In this document: positions 6,654 to 14,470 of the stretch, in pieces
Layout of the letters: every line of letters starts with the position of its first letter
Numbering within the stretch: the stretch's first letter is position 1
Made by a program: the position numbers and the translations under genes
The notes under the pieces: generated by a model
Told to the model about the DNA's origin: nothing
The model's input: only the letters and a program-made list of their open reading frames with translations
The model's database searches: none
Origin: a bacterium Ga0077546
GTDB taxonomy: Bacteria; Cyanobacteriota; Vampirovibrionia; Obscuribacterales; Obscuribacteraceae
Reading direction: 5' to 3'
Length of the DNA: 14,472 nt
Assembly (NCBI GenBank): GCA_001464165.1
Contig: LNEX01000137.1
Coordinates: forward strand, 1 to 14,472

Positions 6654-6986
6654 TTACTCTAACTTCTGCCTGAAACATACTTTGCGGGTTCGATGGTCAA
6701 TCCATATAAGCTCATGCCTGAGCTTTGGATATTCAGTGGCAAAGAACAATTTAGTCTGCAGCGAAGAATAGGGCTCAAGGGTAAAGAGAAACTCAGAGTC
6801 GTCTCCGGGTCCCATACCCACAGGATACTTATTGCCATTAGTGTCGCGCAAATAAAGATCTATGGCGCTGAGCTTGCGGTCGCTGTTGTTATCGATGGTT
6901 ACGTCCATGCGAATAAAGTGACCATCAAGACCATCCTTTATTACTTTGGTTTTACCGACCTCGATAGACAAGCCATCCAGGTTCAT
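6654..6986 (-). CDS. Immunoglobulin-like (DUF4352-type) domain, probably the frameshifted end of the upstream gene
   Basis: This reading frame codes a compact beta-rich domain of about 110 residues beginning MNLDGLSIEVGKTKVIKDG, then RMDVTIDNNSDRKLSAIDLYL, DTNGNKYPVG, a DDSEFLFTLEP segment and YPKLRHELIWID. The pattern (conserved G-x-x-R-x-D-V-T-I-x-N-N-S, then Y-x-x-D-x-N-G-N-x-Y) resembles exported Ig-like domains of the DUF4352 type; this is from memory of the family. It overlaps the end of the preceding gene by 35 bases in another frame. No ribosome site precedes the ATG at 6986, the ATG at 7010 or the TTG at 7022, and the domain has no signal peptide although its kind is normally exported. 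The simplest reading is that it is the C-terminal domain of the TrbI-like protein, cut off by one extra base at 6987. Translational coupling is the alternative. Confidence 0.65.
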   Translation of the reverse strand: MNLDGLSIEVGKTKVIKDGLDGHFIRMDVTIDNNSDRKLSAIDLYLRDTNGNKYPVGMGPGDDSEFLFTLEPYSSLQTKLFFATEYPKLRHELIWIDHRTRKVCFRQKLE

Positions 6987-7869
6987 TATCAATAGATAGA
7001 TTGAGATCATCGCCGGGCTCAAGGGTTGCGCGGTCGCCCTTCTTCATGATGGCGTGACCGGCAGCGATCAAGGCACCAGCAGCAGCTCCCCCAGCCAGAT
7101 TGTAATAGTGGCAGGCCGCTGACCCACGCATTCCACCAACAATCTGGTAGGCCGCTAAAGTACCCACAATGGCACCACCGGCCATATTTGCGGCCACCAT
7201 TCCAGTGCCTTTAGCTACACCTTTAAGAGTGGCCTTTTTAAAATTATTAGCTTCAGCCGAGAAGGCAAAGCGCTTGCCGTTTGGTAAAGCTAGTTCAGTA
7301 AACGAAATCTCTAACCAACCTGGTCGCTGCACTCGACGGGGAGGCTTAACTGACGAGACCCGGCCTTTAAATACTGTGCCAGCCGGGATCACTTTATTGT
7401 CTTCGACATAAATGTCTTCAGAAGTAGAGGCAGTGATGACATCTCCCACATGAGCTGGATGCAGCTTGCCGTCCATATCACGATCTAGCAAGTGCATACC
7501 TTGAGTGGGCACAGATGAAAGCTTGAGTTTGATGCCAGTGCCTTTCGGCACGCAATAGGTAACTTCAGCCTTCAAAAGAGGAGTAGTTGTGCCTTTTTTT
7601 ACCAGCAGATCGTTGGTCACCCCGGCCTTGGGCAAAGGTTGAATACGCTGGCGCATAGGCGAAACTTCTGGCGCTTGCCCAGGAAGAATAGCCTCCTGCT
7701 CTTTGACAACATCGCCTGGGTTTTCAATTGGTCGCGACAGGCCTTGTTGGTCCATCAGTCGCTGAGCTAAGGCTGCTGGCGCTGAAAGTGGACAAACTAT
7801 CGCCAAACAAGCCAAGAGCGAAGTATAGCGGCGAGCGTCATAAAATTTAGACTTACAGGAAATGCTCAA
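6952..7869 (-). CDS. Exported TrbI/VirB10-like protein, apparently frameshifted near its 3' end
   Basis: Exported protein of 305 residues as it stands. Residues 1-35 are a signal peptide ending SAPAALA-Q. A Pro-rich linker (about 40-90) follows, then a beta-rich domain with IPAGTVFKGRVSSVKPP (161-177), RPGWLEISFTELALPNGKR (182-200), and two Gly/Ala-rich hydrophobic stretches (about 216-242 and 256-274), resembling the outer part of TrbI/VirB10-type proteins; function here is unknown. The sequence reads smoothly to LEPGDDLNLSID (283-294), after which NEPGWLVYRGR and the stop are probably out of frame. Skipping T6987 (an A on the minus strand) joins it to the Ig-like domain in the other frame, giving a 404-residue protein. 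The start is a TTG with a strong AGAAGG site 8 bases upstream. It is divergent from the PATAN gene at 8013. Confidence 0.8.
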   Translation of the reverse strand: MSISCKSKFYDARRYTSLLACLAIVCPLSAPAALAQRLMDQQGLSRPIENPGDVVKEQEAILPGQAPEVSPMRQRIQPLPKAGVTNDLLVKKGTTTPLLKAEVTYCVPKGTGIKLKLSSVPTQGMHLLDRDMDGKLHPAHVGDVITASTSEDIYVEDNKVIPAGTVFKGRVSSVKPPRRVQRPGWLEISFTELALPNGKRFAFSAEANNFKKATLKGVAKGTGMVAANMAGGAIVGTLAAYQIVGGMRGSAACHYYNLAGGAAAGALIAAGHAIMKKGDRATLEPGDDLNLSIDNEPGWLVYRGR

Positions 7870-7873
7870 TGAT

Positions 7874-7902
7874 TTGACCTTCTGACAATCGACAAAAGTA
7901 TA
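7874..7902. promoter_or_regulatory. Possible overlapping divergent promoters between the TrbI-like and PATAN genes
   Basis: On the plus strand TTGACC (7874-7879) is followed by AGTATA after 17 bases or TATACC after 19. On the minus strand TATACT (plus 7897-7902) is a fair -10 box but lacks a good -35. The boxes overlap in the 143-base divergent gap, so the two directions could compete. A direct repeat GGGCTAA (7951-7957 and 7964-7970) and a TATTAT (7945-7950) are the only other marks there. Low certainty. Confidence 0.3.
7878..7883 (-). promoter_or_regulatory. Ribosome binding site AGAAGG for a TTG start
   Basis: On the minus strand AGAAGG lies 8 bases before the TTG at 7867-7869. The spacing is good, and the signal peptide follows directly, so the TTG is a believable start although no ATG is available. 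Confidence 0.7.
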
Positions 7903-8012
7903 CCCTATGACTAGTGAAGACGTAGGGGCTGAAATCTGTTAAGGTATTATGGGCTAATGTTAAGGGCTAACCTACAGCCTGCCTTTACTACACTGAATTT
8001 CAAGAGCTGAAA

Positions 8013-9875
8013 GTGGCGGTTGAACCAACCGAAATCAAGCTAACCAAGGACCGTACGGGCTCCCAGCAGAACATCATTGTTCTCAAATATGGCCCGGAAC
8101 TTCTTAGCGAAATAGCAGCATTGAGCAAGTCAAAACGCTTGTATGATGCCATTCTCATTGACTCAACCCTGTGCGGCTATCTTTTTCCAGCAGAAATACT
8201 GGTTGAAGCGGGCCGTTTGGCCGAGAATCTACTCGAATTATCAGGCGCTCTGATCTTCCTCAAGGCAGACAAGGCTATAGCCATAGTGCGCCAGTCTTTA
8301 ACCGGGCTAATGTCTTTCCACGTCTTTGACAATCACTCAGAACTATTCGACTATTCACCCACCCTGACTAAGTTCATCCAAACGGCCTTAGGTAGTGCCA
8401 CTTCGTTTGTTGAAGAAAGCACAGATCTTTCTCATCAAGTATTGATGTCGACTGTGCCCGTCCTAACCAGCCACGGGCTCGACCTAAAAATCAATATGAC
8501 CGCCCACCACCGCCGTAATCTGCTGCTATCGGCTATTGATAACTATTCACCAGTGGTCACCCTAATCAACAAAGTCGTTGCCCAAGGTCGCCTTTCAGAA
8601 TCAGAGTTCTTAGAACGCATCAAAGAGCTAGAAGCAGAAAAATCAATCTATCCGATTTTCGCTAAAATTCCGTTTTTAGTTAATTGCTTCAAAACCAAAA
8701 CAGCATTTACTATAAAAGAGTATTTCATCGCCTCAGGACTGATTTCTAAAGCCCAGCTCGACGATATGTTGATGGAACTCAATTCAATGCCAGCCAAACA
8801 AAAAATGGCCCTAGGCACCCTCGCTGTAAAGAAACAGATATTTACCAGTCGCCAGCTTGAAATTGCTCTACAAGACCAAGCTTTCTATGGTCAAACTGAA
8901 GAAAACGACAAGGTCAATCTTGGCGCTGTAGCTGGGGAAGACGACAAAGTGCAATCACTAGTCGGCCACCTGGGCTCGACAGATCCGTCAAACCTTCTGC
9001 AAAACCTAGCAACTAATCGCGAGACTGGAGTGCTCTCGGTTGAATATCGCGATATGCAATTCAGAGCGCTGTTCGAGATGGGTAAAATCACCCATGCTAA
9101 GTTAGGGAAAATCATGGGGAACAAGGCTGTAACTGAATTTGCCTCAGCCTGGAAACAAGGAATTTTCGTCTTTGTCCAACGTACACCGCCAGCCGACCTA
9201 GCGAAAGACATTTGTAAGGTATCAAAAGCTCTCGATAAATTACTATTAGACGCCGCATTGGCGGCCGACAACACTGAAGTTACTTGGAAGAAACTACCTA
9301 AAGCAGCAGACTCAATACTAGAAAAGCTGCAAGATCCAAAAAATTACTTGGCAGACGAGAAGCTCACCGATCCCAAAGAGAAGTTTGTGCTCTCAGCTAC
9401 CGAACGCGCCATGATGAGCCGTTTGTGGAATGCCCTCGACGGCCTCCATACCATTGCACTAGTTATCCGCAATTTGGGCGACGTCACAACTGCTGATGCC
9501 GCGGCCGCCATTGACCGACTACTGTCATACGAGCTTGTCACTGTTCCCACAGTTGATCTGTTCGGACCGCTGACAAAATTCCAAACTTTGGTCAAGCGTA
9601 TTACTGAAACTATCGGCATAGAAAGATCAGAAGCATTCCTGCGCCTTTCTCTGCGGGACACATTAGGCTATTCAGGCAGAGCCCGAGTCTTCATTCTCTC
9701 AAGGCAAGCCGATGTCGGAGTTGACATGGCGGCCGCACGTTCAGCCGGAACATCACTATCGGTGGTGCTACAAGACTTAGAAGACTGGCAAGTAAAATAT
9801 ATCGAGTACGCCACCCAAGAATTAGACCGCAACGTGCTACTGACGATTATTCGCGAGGTTCACAACGCGGGCTAA
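8013..9875 (+). CDS. PATAN (DUF4388) domain protein with helical modules
   Basis: Cytoplasmic protein of 620 residues, probably regulatory. Starts at GTG with AAGAG six bases upstream. Residues about 20-115 look like a degenerate STAS-type fold (strand DAILIDST, then ALIFLKAD, then FHVFDNHSEL); this is weak inference. Residues about 180-293 hold helical modules ending MALGTLAVKKQIFTSRQLEI, close to the GspE-N/MshEN pattern. Residues about 315-390 fit the PATAN/DUF4388 domain: LVGHLGSTDPSNLLQNLATN (316-335), then TGVLSVEYRD, FEMGKITHAKLG and a W-x-x-G-x-F-x-F ending. In other bacteria PATAN domains accompany signalling proteins such as response regulators and help control polarity, motility or pili. 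Residues about 458-512 look like a winged helix (LSATERAMMSRLWNALDGLHTIALV onward). The last 100 residues are not recognised. No receiver, kinase or membrane segment is seen. Confidence 0.8.
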   Translation: MAVEPTEIKLTKDRTGSQQNIIVLKYGPELLSEIAALSKSKRLYDAILIDSTLCGYLFPAEILVEAGRLAENLLELSGALIFLKADKAIAIVRQSLTGLMSFHVFDNHSELFDYSPTLTKFIQTALGSATSFVEESTDLSHQVLMSTVPVLTSHGLDLKINMTAHHRRNLLLSAIDNYSPVVTLINKVVAQGRLSESEFLERIKELEAEKSIYPIFAKIPFLVNCFKTKTAFTIKEYFIASGLISKAQLDDMLMELNSMPAKQKMALGTLAVKKQIFTSRQLEIALQDQAFYGQTEENDKVNLGAVAGEDDKVQSLVGHLGSTDPSNLLQNLATNRETGVLSVEYRDMQFRALFEMGKITHAKLGKIMGNKAVTEFASAWKQGIFVFVQRTPPADLAKDICKVSKALDKLLLDAALAADNTEVTWKKLPKAADSILEKLQDPKNYLADEKLTDPKEKFVLSATERAMMSRLWNALDGLHTIALVIRNLGDVTTADAAAAIDRLLSYELVTVPTVDLFGPLTKFQTLVKRITETIGIERSEAFLRLSLRDTLGYSGRARVFILSRQADVGVDMAAARSAGTSLSVVLQDLEDWQVKYIEYATQELDRNVLLTIIREVHNAG

Positions 9876-9921
9876 TGGCAATCGTTCTTACGCCCTTACG
9901 TACTAGTTAAAAGGATTTTGG

Positions 9922-11898
9922 ATGCTGAAAAAGTACCACGAGTGCCGCAAGCGCAATTTGATTGTCAGATCGGGACTGAAATTAGCTCTAGGACTGTCTT
10001 TAGCTTCCCAGAGTCTACCGCTCTTCAGCTATCCCAGCAATTTAGCTAGCGCTCAAGATAACAACAAAGATTTAGCCATGCCAATGCGCACGGTCAACTC
10101 AAGTGCACGAGCTGTTGCAGCTGGATCTGTCACTGTCGACAGCTATCCAATACAAGCAATCAAAGTTGCCGCAGCAGGTAACAGTGCCACCCCAGATTCA
10201 GCCCTAGCAAAACTAGCCTCTGACCCAAGCAGCTTTGTCCGCCGAGCAGTGGCCAGCAACGCCAAACTTAGTGAAGAAATCAAAGAAAAACTAGCCGTCG
10301 ATAGCGACCAAACAGTTGTAGAGTCGCTCTTAAAATCTAGCAGTCTACCTAATTTGGCCACACTCGATAAGCTGCTAGCAGCAGCCACTCCGCGAGTACG
10401 CGAAACTTTAGCAGCCAATCCAAACACTCCCCAACCTATATTAGAGAAGCTCTCACAGGGGCCAGTTTACACTGAATATCTACTCTTGTCATTAGCAAGA
10501 AACCCGCGCTCTGGGCCGCAAGTAACAAATCGACTGAGCCGAATTGGTGATCGTCTAGTGCGTACTTTTCTAGCGCGCTTGCCGGTTCCCCCAGCTACGT
10601 TCACAACTCTTGCCAACGATGGTGATCTTGGTGTGCGCTCAATGGTGGCAGGCAACTCGGCTTGTCCAGTGGCTTTACTTGATTTATTAGCAAAAGACAG
10701 CAATACAATTGTGCGTGAAGCAGTAGCCCTAAATCAAAGCACAAGTAAAGACACTTTGGCAAAACTTGCCGTTGACAGCCACCAAGATGTGCGTCAGGCC
10801 GTGGCCTCAAACTATGCCAGCAGTGCGGAAGTTTTGGCAAAATTAGCCAAAGACAATAATGAGATTGTGCGATCGCTATGCGCCGCTAATCCGAATACTG
10901 ATAGCGACGTACTAAGTGCTTTGAGCAAAGACAGTAGCACCACTGTGCGCTGTGCCGTTGCTCTCAACGGCAATACCAAGCCCGAAAGCATAAAGGCAAT
11001 GGTAGGAGACAATACTATTGCAGTTGCACAAATCTTAGCTGCCCTAGGCGAATCAAAATTAGCTCAGTCTGACTACGAAAAACTGGCCAATGATCCCAGC
11101 GCTCTAGTGCGTATGAATCTGGCTGGCAATCAGGCTCTATCAAGCGCTCTAATTAAGACCTTAGCTCAAGATAAAGACGCCAGAGTGCGCGCCTCACTGG
11201 CCCATAACACCAAGGCCAAAATTAGCGACGAGATATTCGTTGCCTTAGCCAAAGACAATGACGCCCTAGTGCGTGAAGCTCTTGCAGTCAACAGTAAAGT
11301 GCCATCAAAATTGCTCACAGCGCTACTTCAAGATGATGCGATCACTGTACAAACAGCACTGGCGACAAATCCTAATATCGCGGGCGAAACGCTCATGGCC
11401 CTCGCTGATTATGACTGCAATGCCATTCGCCGCGCCCTCTTGCAACGCGGCGACTTGCCCGAAGGGGCCTTGACCAAATTAACAGCAGCTGAAGAAGTAA
11501 AGTTTGTGCTGGCCACAAGACCGCAGACCACCGCGGCCGTGCTTTCAACTTTGGCCAAAGACAGCGACCAGAGCCTGCGTGCTCAAGTAGCAGCTCAGCC
11601 TAAGCTCAGTGCCGAAGCATTAAAATTGCTGACTTCAGACAAAAGCCAATATGTACGCGCCGCTTGCGCCGCCAACCGCAATGCCAGTGGTGAGCTACTC
11701 AAAACCTTAGCACAAGACCCCGAAGACTTAGTCCGGGCCAGAGCCGCAGCGAATCCAGCCAGTTTACCGGAAACCTTGGCCATACTGGCCAAAGACAAAA
11801 ACCCAGAAGTAAGACGAGCCGCGGCAGCTAACGCTGCCACTCCCGAAACTTCGCTAGCTCTGTTAGCACAAGATGACGAGATCTGGTTAACCAAATAA
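9922..11898 (+). CDS. Exported leucine-rich-repeat-variant (LRV/HEAT-like) repeat protein
   Basis: Secreted solenoid protein of 658 residues. The ATG has AAAAGGA six bases upstream. Residues 1-44 are a long signal peptide with a basic start and a likely ASA-Q cleavage at 44/45. From about 82 to 655 the protein is an array of about 22 repeats of 24-28 residues with the pattern (V/A)-A-x-N-x-x-(T/S)-x-x-x-L-x-x-L-A-x-D-x-(D/N)-x-x-V-R-x-A, as in the LRV and HEAT-like families; these form right-handed alpha superhelices that bind proteins. Some repeats are worn (about 134-160, 180-220, 360-385). The Azotobacter LRV protein carries a Fe-S cluster at its start; no Cys cluster is seen here and the protein is exported, so that role is unlikely. 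It probably acts as a binding surface in the envelope. It stands 46 bases after the PATAN gene and 26 before the thiolase gene. Confidence 0.85.
   Translation: MLKKYHECRKRNLIVRSGLKLALGLSLASQSLPLFSYPSNLASAQDNNKDLAMPMRTVNSSARAVAAGSVTVDSYPIQAIKVAAAGNSATPDSALAKLASDPSSFVRRAVASNAKLSEEIKEKLAVDSDQTVVESLLKSSSLPNLATLDKLLAAATPRVRETLAANPNTPQPILEKLSQGPVYTEYLLLSLARNPRSGPQVTNRLSRIGDRLVRTFLARLPVPPATFTTLANDGDLGVRSMVAGNSACPVALLDLLAKDSNTIVREAVALNQSTSKDTLAKLAVDSHQDVRQAVASNYASSAEVLAKLAKDNNEIVRSLCAANPNTDSDVLSALSKDSSTTVRCAVALNGNTKPESIKAMVGDNTIAVAQILAALGESKLAQSDYEKLANDPSALVRMNLAGNQALSSALIKTLAQDKDARVRASLAHNTKAKISDEIFVALAKDNDALVREALAVNSKVPSKLLTALLQDDAITVQTALATNPNIAGETLMALADYDCNAIRRALLQRGDLPEGALTKLTAAEEVKFVLATRPQTTAAVLSTLAKDSDQSLRAQVAAQPKLSAEALKLLTSDKSQYVRAACAANRNASGELLKTLAQDPEDLVRARAAANPASLPETLAILAKDKNPEVRRAAAANAATPETSLALLAQDDEIWLTK
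10165..11886 (+). repeat. Protein-level array of about 22 LRV/HEAT-like repeats
   Basis: The repeat unit is about 26 codons, with LAKD- or LAxD-type cores and a VR motif in most copies. At DNA level the copies are diverged (mixed codons), so the array is old rather than a recent amplification. The best-kept units lie at residues about 240-345 and 530-650. Confidence 0.8.
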
Positions 11899-11913
11899 AC
11901 TTGATTCTAAGAA

Positions 11914-11919
11914 AAAGGA
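11914..11919 (+). promoter_or_regulatory. Ribosome binding site AAAGGA fixing the thiolase start
   Basis: AAAGGA ends five bases before the ATG at 11925. The frame is open from a TTG at 11901, but that adds eight basic residues not expected in the family and has no such site. Confidence 0.75.
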
Positions 11920-11924
11920 AGCAA

Positions 11925-13142
11925 ATGAGAGAAGTTGTAATAGTCGATGCAGTGCGCACCCCAATTGGCAAATATGGTGGTGCCCTGAAAGATGTACGAC
12001 CAGACGATCTTGCTGCACACGTAATTGTTGAGCTACTGATGCGCAATCCTCAGGTAGTTCCTGAAGAAATTGAAGACGTGCTACTTGGCTGTGCCAACCA
12101 GTCTGGTGAAGACAATCGCAACGTTGCTCGCATGGCGGCACTCTTAGCAGGTCTACCTATTTCTGTGGCTGGCGGCACGGTCAATCGTCTCTGCGGCTCC
12201 GGCCTAATGGCTGTCAATGATGCTGTCAACGCCATAAAAAACGACATGGGCGATATCTTTATTGCTGGCGGCGTTGAATCGATGAGTCGGGCGCCTTTTG
12301 TTATGGCTAAACCAGAAGGGGCCTTTCCCCGCGGCGATATGAAATTGATAGATACTACGCTGGGTTGGCGCTTCCTCAATAAAAAACTTTCGGCCTTGCA
12401 TCATCCATACGCGATGGGCGAAACAGCTGAAAACGTTGCTGAGAAATACAGTATAGGCAGAGAAGCCCAAGACCAGTTTGCTCTGGCTAGCCAAATAAAA
12501 TACAAGAATGCCTTCGAGGCTGGTCGTTTTGACAGTCAAATCGTGCCGGTCAATGTGCCCAAGAAAAAAGGGGCCGTTGAAATCGTTAAAGTAGATGAAC
12601 ACGCGAGACCCGAAACCGTCATGGCTGACTTGACCAAACTCAAGGCAGCCTTCCGTGAAGGTGGCACCGTTACCGCTGGAAATTCATCAGGCATCAATGA
12701 CGGTGCAGCTGCATTGCTAATTATGACGGCTGATAAAGCTCGATCGTTGGGCCTTAATGCTATGGCCCGCTTTGTCTCAGCTGCCGTAGCTGGTGTAGAC
12801 CCGGCAATAATGGGCATCGGACCGGTACCTGCCAGTAAGAAAGCCCTAGAACGGGCCAATTTAACTATCGACAACATTGATTTGATTGAGCTCAATGAAG
12901 CTTTTGCGGTACAAGTGCTTGCTTGCTGCCAAGACCTGGGAATAGATAGTAAGTCAGATAAGCTCAATACAAATGGCGGCTCAATTGCCCTAGGCCATCC
13001 GCTCGGGGCCAGCGGTGCCCGCATACTCACCACCCTCGTGCATGAACTCGATAAACGGGAAGGCGTTAGATACGGCTTAGCTACAATGTGTATAGGTGTA
13101 GGGCAAGGCATTGCCACAATAATTGAGAAGATCGAACATTGA
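11925..13142 (+). CDS. Thiolase, 3-oxoadipyl-CoA/acetyl-CoA acetyltransferase type (PcaF/PaaJ-like)
   Basis: Cytoplasmic thiolase of 405 residues, near full family length. It cleaves 3-oxoacyl-CoA with CoA or condenses two acyl-CoA. Numbered from ATG 11925: AVRTPIGKYGGAL (9-21), active-site Cys90 in NRLCGSG, ESMSRAPFVM (118-127), NEAFA (324-328), His358 in GHPLGASGAR, and the second catalytic Cys389 in CIGVGQG. The sequences GCANQSGEDNRNVARMA (55-71) and DTTLGWRF (143-150) are strongly reminiscent of the PcaF/PaaJ group of 3-oxoadipyl-CoA thiolases, but no other aromatic-degradation gene is nearby. A general acetyl-CoA acetyltransferase is therefore equally possible in practice. It sits 26 bases after the LRV gene and 2 bases before the SbcD-like gene. 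Confidence 0.95.
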   Translation: MREVVIVDAVRTPIGKYGGALKDVRPDDLAAHVIVELLMRNPQVVPEEIEDVLLGCANQSGEDNRNVARMAALLAGLPISVAGGTVNRLCGSGLMAVNDAVNAIKNDMGDIFIAGGVESMSRAPFVMAKPEGAFPRGDMKLIDTTLGWRFLNKKLSALHHPYAMGETAENVAEKYSIGREAQDQFALASQIKYKNAFEAGRFDSQIVPVNVPKKKGAVEIVKVDEHARPETVMADLTKLKAAFREGGTVTAGNSSGINDGAAALLIMTADKARSLGLNAMARFVSAAVAGVDPAIMGIGPVPASKKALERANLTIDNIDLIELNEAFAVQVLACCQDLGIDSKSDKLNTNGGSIALGHPLGASGARILTTLVHELDKREGVRYGLATMCIGVGQGIATIIEKIEH

Positions 13143-13144
13143 AA

Positions 13145-14470
13145 ATGACAGAGACAGTAGGCAAATTTAAATTCTTGCAGTTCTCAGATGTGCTTTTAGA
13201 CTCAAAGCTCACCCACGCCGGTATGACCAATACCAATTTGACTCACAACAATTTTGCCTTGCCCAGAGAAGAAAGAACTGAAAGGGCCCGAGAAATTCTC
13301 GAAGCGACAATCAATGCCTTCAGCTTGGCTAAACGTGAGAATGTAGATGCCATAATTATTCCCGGTGGATTGTGGGACAACGTTACGGTCACGGGTTTCA
13401 CAGTTAATACCTTAATCGAAGCGGTGGCATCACTAGGCGACATTCCTGTCTATATAGCTCCTGGCCACAGAGATTTTTATACTCGCAGCTGTCTTTATAC
13501 AAACGACATGCTTTCAGCCCGAGGCTATCGCCACTGGCCAGCCAACGTACACATTTTCACCTCTGAGCACTTCGCTGCAGTGGCTCACCCACATCGAGAT
13601 GATGTGGCTTTTGTCGGCCGCGCCTTTTCAAAAGCCTCACGGCGCACTGAGCGAATTTTATCGGGTAAACTGCCAAAGCTAGCTACTGCAAAAATCAACA
13701 TTGGCGTATTTGCTGGCACCCTAGAGACCCATCCATCAGTAATAGCTGATGCCAGTCGTCAACAAGTACAAAAGCCACTGGTTTATCCGTTTTCAGAAAG
13801 CGAATTGGCCAATCAAGGACTGACCTATGCTGCCGTAGGCAATATCAAAGAAGCTTATCAAATCACAACAGCTGATGAAAAATTACTTGGTGCCTATGCC
13901 GGTTGTCTAGCTGGCGGAACATTTGACGAGCTAGGCCCACGTTATGCCATTCTCGGTGAAATTGAGATAGATAGCAGTGGCAATTCTGTTGTCAATTTAG
14001 TTCCACAAGAACTTGATGTACGGCGCATGATGCTAGTTACCGTAGATGTGTCAGGTCTAGGAGATGAAGACATTCAGGACGAAATTCTAGTCAACATTGA
14101 AGAGAGCGGCGTTAGAGCCGACTGCGACATCATCGCCATCAACCTAGAAGGTCGCCACAAGCCAGGGGCTAATCCTAAACAAGTTGCCGACCAGATGGCT
14201 TCAGACTTTTATCACTTATTGGTAGTAGACAATACTCGTGCCGACTACTTGGCCGAGCGCTTTGACCAACGCACCACTGAATGGAAATATATCGAAGCAA
14301 TGCTTGAAATGAAAACAAAAGCAGAAAGAGCAAAAAATCAAGAATTAGGAGGCGATAGCCTAAGCGGAATTCCTGGGGCTGACGTTTCTGGCAAAACTGT
14401 AGAAGATGCATTGTATTACGGCCTCGACGCTTTGCGAACAAAAAAGGTGAGAGGAAAAAATGTGGGTTGA
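13145..14470 (+). CDS. SbcD/Mre11-like protein with degraded metal site, probable pseudo-phosphoesterase
   Basis: Protein of 441 residues from the ATG at 13145, two bases after the thiolase stop (a TTG at 13139 is the other option); the close spacing suggests coupling. The N-terminal half has the layout of a calcineurin-like phosphoesterase of the SbcD/YhaO type: KFLQFSDVLLDS (9-20), DAIIIPGGLWDN (68-79), PVYIAPGHRDFY (101-112), YAAVGNIKEAYQI (228-240). Most ligands are changed: DxH is DVL, GDxxD is GGLWD, GNHD is GHRD, GHxH is GNIK. The first Asp (15) and the Asp in GGLWD remain. Metal-dependent nuclease activity is therefore unlikely. Residues about 288-380 form a likely C-terminal capping region; the tail (about 385-441) is charged and flexible. 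An ATG for a probable SbcC-like ATPase overlaps its end. Possible role: structural subunit of a DNA- or chromosome-related complex. Confidence 0.8.
   Translation: MTETVGKFKFLQFSDVLLDSKLTHAGMTNTNLTHNNFALPREERTERAREILEATINAFSLAKRENVDAIIIPGGLWDNVTVTGFTVNTLIEAVASLGDIPVYIAPGHRDFYTRSCLYTNDMLSARGYRHWPANVHIFTSEHFAAVAHPHRDDVAFVGRAFSKASRRTERILSGKLPKLATAKINIGVFAGTLETHPSVIADASRQQVQKPLVYPFSESELANQGLTYAAVGNIKEAYQITTADEKLLGAYAGCLAGGTFDELGPRYAILGEIEIDSSGNSVVNLVPQELDVRRMMLVTVDVSGLGDEDIQDEILVNIEESGVRADCDIIAINLEGRHKPGANPKQVADQMASDFYHLLVVDNTRADYLAERFDQRTTEWKYIEAMLEMKTKAERAKNQELGGDSLSGIPGADVSGKTVEDALYYGLDALRTKKVRGKNVG
14446..14454 (+). promoter_or_regulatory. Ribosome binding site for the next, overlapping gene
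   Basis: GGTGAGAGG lies five bases before the ATG at 14460, inside the end of the SbcD-like gene. It is the strongest ribosome site in this block and supports a real start there. Confidence 0.7.

Noticed and set aside
6693..6995. Plus-strand open frame of 100 codons opposite the Ig-like domain
   Set aside because: The minus-strand frame codes a recognisable domain; the plus frame has no ribosome site or family features.
10165..11886. Periodic repeats that might suggest a CRISPR-like array
   Set aside because: The period of about 78 bases is a protein repeat of 26 codons in an open frame, with no identical DNA repeats and no spacers.
9922..11898. LRV protein as a nitrogenase-linked Fe-S LRV protein
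   Set aside because: No cysteine cluster at the N-terminus and a clear signal peptide instead.
12536..13117. Long minus-strand open frame of 193 codons inside the thiolase gene
   Set aside because: It is antisense to a clear thiolase with intact motifs; no independent start signal.
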